14,878 nucleotides of DNA from an uncultured Campylobacter sp. (GTDB taxonomy: Bacteria > Campylobacterota > Campylobacteria > Campylobacterales > Campylobacteraceae): the NCBI RefSeq assembly GCF_938040115.1, contig NZ_CALHXD010000223.1, forward strand, positions 1 through 14,878, read 5' to 3'. The notes below the pieces were generated by a model. It did not search any database, was not told where the DNA came from, and saw only the letters and a program-made list of their open reading frames with translations. Of this stretch, positions 6,968-13,086 are shown piece after piece (position 1 is the stretch's first letter; every line of letters starts with the position of its first letter). The position numbers and the translations under genes are program-made.

Positions 6968-8464
6968 ATGGATATTATGCTGATTTTACAGTTCATAGTC
7001 CTACTTGGAGGCATCTACCTAGGCGTTAAGCTGGGCGGTATGGGTATCGGTTACGCCGGTGGCGTAGGCGTTATTGTTTTGACGCTCGTCTTGGGAATGA
7101 AAACGGAGATGAAACATATCCCAACCGACGTTATTTTAATTATCGCATCGGTTATCTCTGCGATTTCCGCTATGCAAGTTGCGGGCGGACTTGATTGGCT
7201 TGTTCAGCAAGCAGAGAAAATTTTGCGTAAAAACCCAAAGCAAATCAACTATTTAGCGCCTATCGTTACATATTTGCTTACTATTTTTGCAGGCACCGGA
7301 CACACGGCATTTTCTATGATACCTGTTATCGTAGACGTTGCAAAGGGGCAAAATATAAAGCCTAGCGCGCCTCTTGCGCTTTCGGTGGTTTCGTCTCAGG
7401 TGGCCATTACCGCTAGCCCAGTAGCGGCAGCATTTGTCGCTATGACTGGCGTAATGGAAAAACTGGGTGTAAGCTATCCGATGTTACTTTTTATCTGTAT
7501 TTCTACGACTTTTATAGCTATGCTGATTACTGCATTTATCGTAAATAAATTTTACGATCTAGACCTCTCAAAAGATCCTATATACCAACAAAGACTAGCT
7601 CAGGGTTTGGTTTCCGATGTCAAAGGCGAATCGGGGCATAAAGAGTTACCGCCGTATGCGAAACGTTCAGTAGCAATCTTTGCTATAGGAGTTCTTGCGG
7701 TAGTGTTCTACGCTCTTGCTATTTCTAAAAATGTCGGCATCATAAAACCAAGCTATGTCGTAGGATATGAAAAAGTCTATGAAGCTAAAGCCCCTGAAAA
7801 ATTTCAGCAAATCGCTTCAATGCCCAATGTTAAAGTTAGCATAGACGATGCTACGGGTGCAAAATATGTTGAAGATAAAGAAAAGCCAAGCAAGGTTTTA
7901 ACTCTCGATAGAGATGGCGCTATTATGACATTTATGCTTACTATCGGATTTCTTATCGTCGTACTTTGCAAGGTGGATACTAGCAAGCTTCTTTCGACCA
8001 GTACTTTCCAAAGCGGTATGAACGCATGCATCTGCGTCCTGGGTATAGCATGGCTGGGTACCGTTTTTGTGCAAGGACACTTGGGGCAAATTACCGATAT
8101 TGCAAAAAACGTCGTCGTTAAGTATCCTTTCGTACTCGCTATCGCTCTATATTTCCTAAGCTGCTTGCTATATTCGCAGGCTGCAACTACGAAGGTTATG
8201 ATGCCTGCCGTTGCGGCTGCTATGGGCATGACCAGCCCTGAAAATGCACAAAATGCTTGGATATTGGTCGCTTCATTTGCCGCAGTTTCAGGACTATTCG
8301 TACTTCCTACGTATCCTACGACTTTGGGCGCTATCGCCATGGATGACACGGGTACTACTAGAGTCGGTAAATTTGTTATAAATCACAGCTTTATCGTTCC
8401 GGGAACCATCATGGTTGCACTTTCGGTTGCATTAGGGTTTGTGGTAGCTCCTATTCTTCTTTAA
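6968..8464 (+). CDS. dcuA: Anaerobic C4-dicarboxylate transporter, DcuA type
   Basis: Dcu carriers exchange or take up aspartate, fumarate, malate and succinate across the inner membrane. The 498-residue, very hydrophobic protein matches DcuA best: SAISAMQVAGGLDWLVQQAE (64-83), LRKNPKQINYLAPIVTYLLT (86-105), FAGTGHTAFS (108-117), VVSSQVAITASPVAAAFV (140-157), ICKVDT-like LCKVDT (333-338), MNACICVLGIAWLG (351-364), LYSQAATTKVMMP (401-413) and VLPTYPTTLGAIAMDDTGTT (445-464). It is about 65 residues longer than E. coli DcuA. The extra length includes a hydrophilic insert of about 50 residues at 262-312 between two membrane segments. ATG 6968 has AAAGGAG at 6954-6960. Placement after aspA suggests aspartate uptake with succinate export. 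Confidence 0.92.
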   Translation: MDIMLILQFIVLLGGIYLGVKLGGMGIGYAGGVGVIVLTLVLGMKTEMKHIPTDVILIIASVISAISAMQVAGGLDWLVQQAEKILRKNPKQINYLAPIVTYLLTIFAGTGHTAFSMIPVIVDVAKGQNIKPSAPLALSVVSSQVAITASPVAAAFVAMTGVMEKLGVSYPMLLFICISTTFIAMLITAFIVNKFYDLDLSKDPIYQQRLAQGLVSDVKGESGHKELPPYAKRSVAIFAIGVLAVVFYALAISKNVGIIKPSYVVGYEKVYEAKAPEKFQQIASMPNVKVSIDDATGAKYVEDKEKPSKVLTLDRDGAIMTFMLTIGFLIVVLCKVDTSKLLSTSTFQSGMNACICVLGIAWLGTVFVQGHLGQITDIAKNVVVKYPFVLAIALYFLSCLLYSQAATTKVMMPAVAAAMGMTSPENAQNAWILVASFAAVSGLFVLPTYPTTLGAIAMDDTGTTRVGKFVINHSFIVPGTIMVALSVALGFVVAPILL

Positions 8465-8481
8465 TAGCTAGAGCTAAATTT

Positions 8482-8507
8482 AGCCGAGACTTCGCTCTCG
8501 GCTTTTT
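8482..8507 (+). terminator. Intrinsic terminator after dcuA
   Basis: AGCCGAGA (8482-8489), loop CTTCGC, TCTCGGCT (8496-8503) form a perfect 8-bp GC-rich stem followed by a T-run (8503-8507). It overlaps a 12-bp palindrome GCTAAATTTAGC at 8473-8484. It sits between dcuA and the racemase gene. Confidence 0.85.
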
Positions 8508-8525
8508 AAATTTAAGGACTTTTTC

Positions 8526-9209
8526 ATGAAACGAATCGGAATTTTAGGCGGCATGGGACCGCTAGCTACGATAGATCTATATGCTAAGATCGTAGAACTC
8601 ACAAACGCCGCAAAAGACCAGGATAACATCCCTATAGTCATCGACAACTATCCTCAGATCCCGGACCGCACGGCGTATATCTTGCATGGAGGCGAGGATC
8701 CGTTTCCTTTTATGAAAGAGTCTGCAACTAGGCTTAAAAACGCGGGCTGCGAGGCTATCTGTATAGCTTGCAACACTGCTCACTTTTTTGCCAAGCGCCT
8801 AACGGATGAGTGCGGCGTAAATATCCTGCACATCGCTAAAATCGCGACCGCGTCGATAAAGTCAAATTTCCCGCACACTAAAAAGATCGCCGTCATCGCC
8901 ACTACAGGCACGACCGTGGCTAAAATTTACGAAAACGAGCTGATCGCCGCGGGCCTAGAGTGTGTGAAAATCCCGGAAAATTTGATGACAAACATCATGG
9001 ATTGCATCTACAAGGGCGCAAAAGCAAACAAGCTAAAAGAGTACGTGGGTCTCTTTAACGATACTATCGCAGCTATCGAGGCTGACGCATACATCGCGGC
9101 TTGCACGGAGATACCGCTATTTTTACCGTATGCGACGAAAAAAGATAAATTCGTAGACGCCACTCTCGAGCTTGCTAAAGCAGCCGTCAAATTCGGCCTA
9201 GAAAAATAA
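8526..9209 (+). CDS. Aspartate/glutamate racemase family protein
   Basis: This family interconverts L- and D-aspartate or glutamate (some members act on other substrates) without cofactor, using two cysteines. The 227 residues show MKRIGILGGMGPLATIDLY at the N-terminus, the first catalytic cysteine in ACNTAHFF (Cys82) and the second in AACTEIPLFL (Cys193), with the two-fold pseudo-symmetric layout of the family. The GGMGPLAT and CNTAH patterns fit aspartate racemases better than MurI glutamate racemases, but substrate is inference. ATG 8526 has AAGGA at 8514-8518. It directly follows the dcuA terminator; with aspA and dcuA it forms an aspartate cluster, so feeding D-aspartate into aspartase is a plausible role. 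Read-through or an unseen promoter must drive it. Confidence 0.85.
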   Translation: MKRIGILGGMGPLATIDLYAKIVELTNAAKDQDNIPIVIDNYPQIPDRTAYILHGGEDPFPFMKESATRLKNAGCEAICIACNTAHFFAKRLTDECGVNILHIAKIATASIKSNFPHTKKIAVIATTGTTVAKIYENELIAAGLECVKIPENLMTNIMDCIYKGAKANKLKEYVGLFNDTIAAIEADAYIAACTEIPLFLPYATKKDKFVDATLELAKAAVKFGLEK

Positions 9210-9211
9210 TC

Positions 9212-9238
9212 AAATTTGCGTCTAATCGGCGCAAATTT
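9212..9238 (+). repeat. Hairpin after the racemase gene
   Basis: AAATTTGCG (9212-9220) and CGCAAATTT (9230-9238) form a perfect 9-bp stem with a 9-base loop, three bases after the stop codon. ACCCCC follows instead of a T-run, so it may be a weak terminator, helped by the T's in the stem, or an mRNA 3'-end stabiliser. Confidence 0.5.
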
Positions 9239-9260
9239 ACCCCCTCTTAAAACAAATTTT

Positions 9261-9287
9261 TATAAAATCCAAGCTAAATTTAAAGGA
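9261..9287 (+). promoter_or_regulatory. Possible promoter and ribosome binding site of the NuoG-like gene
   Basis: TATAAA at 9261-9266 is a candidate -10 with start near 9273, and AAAGGA at 9282-9287 lies six bases before the ATG at 9294. Confidence 0.35.
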
Positions 9288-9293
9288 TAAACG

Positions 9294-10049
9294 ATGAAAT
9301 TTGGCGAATTTAAAAATGCAAAAACTTTGAGTCTGGCAAGCCTGCTTTGCGAGCAAAATCCGCAGCTAGCAGAGCGGATAAAACAAAATGAGTTTCTATA
9401 TATCTCTTGCTTTGAGGATAAAATTTTAGGCACCGAAAACCTCGTTCGCTGCGAGATCGGCTCGGCTAGCTACGTGCTGGCTTTGCTTTGCAAGTACTCG
9501 CTTGACGCGGCTAAATTTGACGAGCAAACGCGCAGATATTTTGAGGGGCTAGATGAAGGATACCTAAGCGGCGAGTGCAACGTCGGCGAGGAGGAGTTTG
9601 AGCAGATCGCGGGGTTTTTAAACGGATGCGAAAATATCGTGATCGATAGCTCCTTTTTAGCCCATGCGGATGCGAAAAATATATTCGAGTTTTTGCAAAT
9701 GCTCGGCAAAAACGTCGTTTTGGCCGACGGCGAGCAGGGCGAGTTTAAAACGGACGGCGAGCTAACGCCGCTAAAAGAGCCCGAGAGCTTTGACGGTAGC
9801 GTCGTGTTTTTTATGAATGAGACGGATGGGTCAAATTTGAGCGGCGAGGTAAAAGAGCTAATCGGCTCGGCGTCGTTTGCCGCGGCCGCAAAGGTAAAAG
9901 ACGGCGATATGGTGAGCGTGCAGGCTAAGGACGTAGAAATAAGGGCTAAATTTAAGCTAGAGTCGCAGATGAAGGGCACGGTCGCGCTTTGCAGGGCGAA
10001 ATTTAGCGGATACGCGTTTAAGCTCGTTAAGATCTCAAAAGAGGCGTAG
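9294..10049 (+). CDS. Unrecognised protein, possibly a shortened NuoG-like subunit
   Basis: The 251-residue acidic protein has no signal peptide or membrane segment and no Fe-S cysteine motif. Two parts look familiar. Residues about 55-105 (SASYVLALLCKYSL, then YFEGLDEGYLSGECNVGEEE) and the C-terminus (about 195-240: FAAAAKVKDGDMVSVQAK, then KLESQMKGTVALC) resemble, from memory, parts of epsilonproteobacterial NuoG. The C-terminal part also fits the beta-barrel of molybdopterin-dinucleotide-binding domains. The N-terminal Fe-S domains and middle of NuoG are missing. In C. jejuni the gene after the nuo operon is pflA, and here pflA follows this gene, so a nuo-derived relic or specialised paralogue is plausible. 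This is inference. A diverged NuoF-substitute subunit is an alternative. ATG 9294 has AAAGGA six bases upstream. Confidence 0.8.
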   Translation: MKFGEFKNAKTLSLASLLCEQNPQLAERIKQNEFLYISCFEDKILGTENLVRCEIGSASYVLALLCKYSLDAAKFDEQTRRYFEGLDEGYLSGECNVGEEEFEQIAGFLNGCENIVIDSSFLAHADAKNIFEFLQMLGKNVVLADGEQGEFKTDGELTPLKEPESFDGSVVFFMNETDGSNLSGEVKELIGSASFAAAAKVKDGDMVSVQAKDVEIRAKFKLESQMKGTVALCRAKFSGYAFKLVKISKEA

Positions 10050-10353
10050 CGGCAATTGGTTAAATTTTATATTAGATTTATCCGCCGAGGCGGTCAAATT
10101 TTATAAATTTAATCCTAAAAACTCGGCTTGTAACGTAAAATTTGAGGCAGCGGGAGGAGCCTTTGGCGTGAGGCGATTAAATTTATCCGCAGCCGCGCTA
10201 CTTGAAAATCCAAATTTCTTGCTATAGCAAAGTTAAATTTAGGCTAAACAAAATTTTATCCAAACGCGCTAAATTTAGTAAAAAAATCGCTTCAAGAGCG
10301 CGTAATATTCGCTTTTATAGCGCTTTTTAAACGAAAAAGGGTATAATGGCCGC
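10050..10353. other. Intergenic region before pflA, rich in AAATTT words
   Basis: About 300 bases without a gene. It contains repeated words such as TTAAATTTTA, TAAATTTA and CTAAATTTAG, a CCGCC-GA-GGCGG near-palindrome at 10082-10093, a possible terminator near its end and the pflA promoter. No small gene with a good ribosome binding site was found. Confidence 0.6.
10294..10328 (+). terminator. Possible terminator before pflA
   Basis: AAGAGCGC (10294-10301) can pair with GCGCTTTT (10320-10327) over 8 bp, including one G-U, with an 18-base loop and a T-run at 10324-10328. The loop is long and the structure is 245 bases from the upstream stop, so the call is weak; it ends 14 bases before the pflA -10. 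Confidence 0.3.
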
Positions 10354-10354
10354 A
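10342..10354 (+). promoter_or_regulatory. pflA promoter -10, predicted +1 at the start codon
   Basis: TATAAT (10342-10347) is a perfect -10 element. With the usual spacing the transcript starts at 10354, the A of the pflA ATG. AAAGGG at 10336-10341 lies upstream of that start and is too far from the ATG (12 bases) for a normal ribosome binding site. Confidence 0.5.
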
Positions 10355-12726
10355 TGAGAAAATATTTTTTACTTTTTTTACCGATTTTGGCGTTTTCTTT
10401 TAGCTTGAGCGTAAATTCGGGCGCAGAGGACGGCAGGCCATACACCGTGATAAACATCAGCGACGAGAAGGAATTCGTCTGCAAAGAGGAGATCCTCGCC
10501 TACGACCGCAAGCTTTATTTTTGCGATCTTCCTGGCGGCACGCTACCGAAGGTCGACGATAAAATTTTAGCCCTGGCTGAAGTGAGATTTCGCGAGGAAA
10601 AAGGCGGCATGCGCGTCTATGTCGTACCGCGCGCGAGCTCTCGCCTGATCTCATCTAGCGAGCCTCTTTACGGCGCATCCGCCGTGCCGTTTAGTAAAAA
10701 CGGCGGCGCAGCCAAACGCCACACCATCGTGATAGATCAGAATTTAAGCGAATTTAAAAAAGAAACAAACGCAGGGATAAATTTCGCCCCGATATTTGAG
10801 CAGATGACCGCGCCTAGCGTCGGACCGCTCGATCTCAACAAAGCCCCGATAGAAAGCGGCGATAGCAACGACATAAATATGTACCTGGATGTGAAAAAAA
10901 GCTATGAGGCTAAGCGCTACGATGATACGATAGCCACGATCCAAACGGCGCTAAGGCGCTATCCAAATAGCATTTTTGCCAGCGAGTTTTTGCTATATAG
11001 GCTGCGCGCTTTGGATAAAATTTTAGACTCACAAAATAGCTTCGAAGGCCTTGGCGCGGCGGATGTCGCAAGCGAGGGGCGCGCGTGGATGAGGCGGTTC
11101 GTGTCAGACGAAAACTACCCCGAGGTGCTCTATCTCGTGACCAAAGCCTACCTCAGACAGGAGCTTGTTAGCGACGCGAACTACACGCTAGACATCCTCA
11201 TGAACGAGCATCCAAACTCAAATTTTACCAAGCTAGCCGTTCTTGAGTTTGCCGACAGGCTCTACGTCACGGGCAGGCAGGATGAGGCGGTAAAGATGTA
11301 CGAGGACGTGCTATACTCGGCGCAGACGCTAGATGTCGCTAGCCGTGCGGCTCTGAGCCTCGTGCAGGGCAGCATCGACAAGGCTAAATTTGACCGCGCC
11401 AAGGACTTTATGCTCAAAATTTTAAACAAAAATCAAGAGTACCTGCTAAACGACGCGTCCAAGCTAACGACGCTGGCTGGGGTATTTCACGAGAAAAATA
11501 TGGACGATATCGCCGCGAGAATTTATGAAATTTTACTCGCTCGTCTAAATAAAAACGACGACGAGTACGAAACCGTGCTAAAAAATCTAGGAATCGCACT
11601 AACAGGCACGCCTGACACGCAAAAAGCCTACGAATACCTAAAAAGGTACCAAAACGAGTTTGCAGACGGGCAGTACGCCGCTATCGTGCAAAATGCGCTA
11701 GATAAGCTATTTTTCGCCAGAAACGACGAGAGCAACGCGACAAAGCTACACGATCACTACGACGCGCTCATCGAAAAATACGGCAAAACGGACGTCGGCG
11801 CCAAGGCGCTAAAAGAGCAGGTCGCGCTCTATCTAAAAGAGCGTAAATTTGACTCCGTCCTGCGCTATACCCAGGTCGTGCGCGATCTAAACGATACGGA
11901 CGCTAGTGCGGTATTGGATCAGGCGGCATTAAATTTAGCGAGTGAAGCCATCCGTCAAAACGACTGTGTTACGGCTGTAAATTTGACCGAAAACTACGGC
12001 GTGGGCGAGAAAATCGGGGCTAAATTTAAGCTCTTTGACTGCTATATGCGCCTCTCTCGTTTCGCCGCCGCGCACGATCTCGCCTCGCAAAATATCCTTG
12101 CGCCCGACATGCTCGACCGCGTGGAGTGGCTCATCAAACTAGCCTCCGTTTTGATAAAGACGCAGAAGTATAACGACGCCTTGCGCGTAGCCGACGAGGC
12201 GCTGGCTATCGCGTCTAGGCAGGAGTATGCCGACGTCTCGCCCGTGCTTTTTTATAGATTTGAGGCGCTGATGGGATTAGGTAGGCTCACCGACGCCGCC
12301 GCGACGATAACGGCCGTCGAGACGCTACGCAAAAACGACTTTAAGGTCATCGAGCTCTACGACCGCATGGCTGAGGCGACGTACGGCGCGAACGACTTTT
12401 TAAACGCGTCGGTTTACGCCAAAAAGGCGATCGACCTACAAAAGCGCCTGCATATCGCCACCTTTAGCCCAAAAATCGACTTTGAGTACATCGGCTCGCT
12501 AAGTAAGCTGGATAGACTAGGCGAGGCTTTGCAAGTCGCGCGAGAACTCGTAGATACGCGCCTAGATCCCGAAAACAGACTGCGCGCGCTAGCTCAGATC
12601 TCGGAAATCTACATCAAACTAAAACGCGAAAGCGAAGCAAAGCCGTATCTACAGGAGTGCGTCGGCTCAAATCTGCAAAGCTCGTGGAAGGCCATCTGCG
12701 CTGAGCAGATGAAGCTCGTGGAGTAA
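10354..12726 (+). CDS. pflA: Paralysed-flagellum protein PflA, TPR-rich periplasmic motor scaffold
   Basis: PflA is needed for flagellar rotation, not assembly, in C. jejuni; with PflB it builds periplasmic disk and spoke structures that hold a wide ring of stators. This 790-residue protein is close to the C. jejuni length (about 788 from memory). It has a signal peptide (residues 1 to about 24: MRKYFLLFLPILAFSFSLSV, small residues near 22-24), then a beta-type N-terminal domain (about 28-130) with Cys43 and Cys57 that could form a disulfide. From about 175 to the end there is a continuous series of helical TPR-like hairpins, for example SYEAKRYDDTIATIQTALRR (183-202). Recognition rests on length, architecture and recalled N-terminal similarity. 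It stands alone with its own promoter. Codons are GC-rich compared with neighbours at either end of the window. Confidence 0.85.
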   Translation: MRKYFLLFLPILAFSFSLSVNSGAEDGRPYTVINISDEKEFVCKEEILAYDRKLYFCDLPGGTLPKVDDKILALAEVRFREEKGGMRVYVVPRASSRLISSSEPLYGASAVPFSKNGGAAKRHTIVIDQNLSEFKKETNAGINFAPIFEQMTAPSVGPLDLNKAPIESGDSNDINMYLDVKKSYEAKRYDDTIATIQTALRRYPNSIFASEFLLYRLRALDKILDSQNSFEGLGAADVASEGRAWMRRFVSDENYPEVLYLVTKAYLRQELVSDANYTLDILMNEHPNSNFTKLAVLEFADRLYVTGRQDEAVKMYEDVLYSAQTLDVASRAALSLVQGSIDKAKFDRAKDFMLKILNKNQEYLLNDASKLTTLAGVFHEKNMDDIAARIYEILLARLNKNDDEYETVLKNLGIALTGTPDTQKAYEYLKRYQNEFADGQYAAIVQNALDKLFFARNDESNATKLHDHYDALIEKYGKTDVGAKALKEQVALYLKERKFDSVLRYTQVVRDLNDTDASAVLDQAALNLASEAIRQNDCVTAVNLTENYGVGEKIGAKFKLFDCYMRLSRFAAAHDLASQNILAPDMLDRVEWLIKLASVLIKTQKYNDALRVADEALAIASRQEYADVSPVLFYRFEALMGLGRLTDAAATITAVETLRKNDFKVIELYDRMAEATYGANDFLNASVYAKKAIDLQKRLHIATFSPKIDFEYIGSLSKLDRLGEALQVARELVDTRLDPENRLRALAQISEIYIKLKRESEAKPYLQECVGSNLQSSWKAICAEQMKLVE

Positions 12727-12754
12727 ATTTATCCTTATTTTACTTTTAAACCCT

Positions 12755-12790
12755 CTCAAATTTAGCCTGAAAGCTTGGGCTAAATTTGAG
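12755..12790 (+). terminator. Hairpin after pflA, probable 3'-end structure
   Basis: CTCAAATTTAGCC (12755-12767) and GGCTAAATTTGAG (12778-12790) pair perfectly over 13 bp around a 10-base loop, 28 bases after the pflA stop. No T-run follows, so it may terminate poorly or act as an RNA stabiliser. It resembles the hairpins after ffh and after the racemase gene. Confidence 0.5.
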
Positions 12791-12896
12791 TCTGATCGCC
12801 GTAAATAGGCGGTGCGCTTTTAACCATTGTGCTAGGCATTAACTCGTGCTGGACGCGGCACTATCTTTTTATCCGTAGATATTTTAGGGCAAACGG

Positions 12897-12930
12897 GTCA
12901 AATTTAAAGTGTTTTGACATTAAATTTGAC
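12897..12930. repeat. Second AAATTT-centred inverted repeat
   Basis: GTCAAATTTAA (12897-12907) and TTAAATTTGAC (12920-12930) are perfect 11-bp inverted arms with a 12-base spacer. It stands far from either gene end, so a terminator role is not obvious. Confidence 0.5.
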
Positions 12931-12978
12931 TTTATGTCTGATTAAATTTGCCAAGCGGCGGCAAAACGTAAAATTTTC

Positions 12979-12996
12979 AAAACGTAGCTACGTTTT
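12979..12996. repeat. 18-bp perfect palindrome
   Basis: AAAACGTAGCTACGTTTT is perfectly self-complementary and followed by one more T. CAAAACGTA occurs both at its left arm (12978-12986) and 16 bases earlier (12962-12970). It could be an operator for a dimeric regulator of the downstream membrane protein or a small terminator hairpin. Confidence 0.45.
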
Positions 12997-13044
12997 TGCT
13001 ATCAAATTTAATCCCCAAATTTAGGCGCTTTACTACGTCAAATT

Positions 13045-13080
13045 TGATATAATTTCTAAAATAAGCGCTTGTAAAAGGAG
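13045..13080 (+). promoter_or_regulatory. Extended -10 promoter and ribosome binding site of the membrane protein
   Basis: TGATATAAT at 13045-13053 is a perfect extended -10 (TGnTATAAT), giving a start near 13060. AAAAGGAG at 13073-13080 lies six bases before the GTG start. This supports expression of the downstream gene from its own promoter. Confidence 0.6.
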
Positions 13081-13086
13081 CTGGCT

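Larger units (their letters stand above)
12727..13086. other. Intergenic region with several inverted repeats
   Basis: About 360 bases without a gene between pflA and the duplicated-domain membrane protein. It holds two long AAATTT-centred inverted repeats and an 18-bp perfect palindrome (all listed separately), about nine AAATTT words, and the promoter of the downstream gene. No coding potential was seen on either strand. Confidence 0.65.

Noticed and set aside
7804..8349. Long open frame of about 180 codons on the minus strand inside dcuA
   Set aside because: It lies wholly antisense to a clearly conserved transporter gene, has no ribosome binding site and encodes a low-complexity product; it is a shadow of the real codons.
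9470..9979. Minus-strand open frame of about 170 codons inside the NuoG-like gene
   Set aside because: The product is Ser/Pro-rich, as expected from the complement of Glu/Gly-rich codons, and the plus-strand frame has the ribosome binding site.
12727..13086. CRISPR-like array suggested by recurring AAATTT words
   Set aside because: The repeats are short words with irregular spacing and no constant repeat unit or spacer length.
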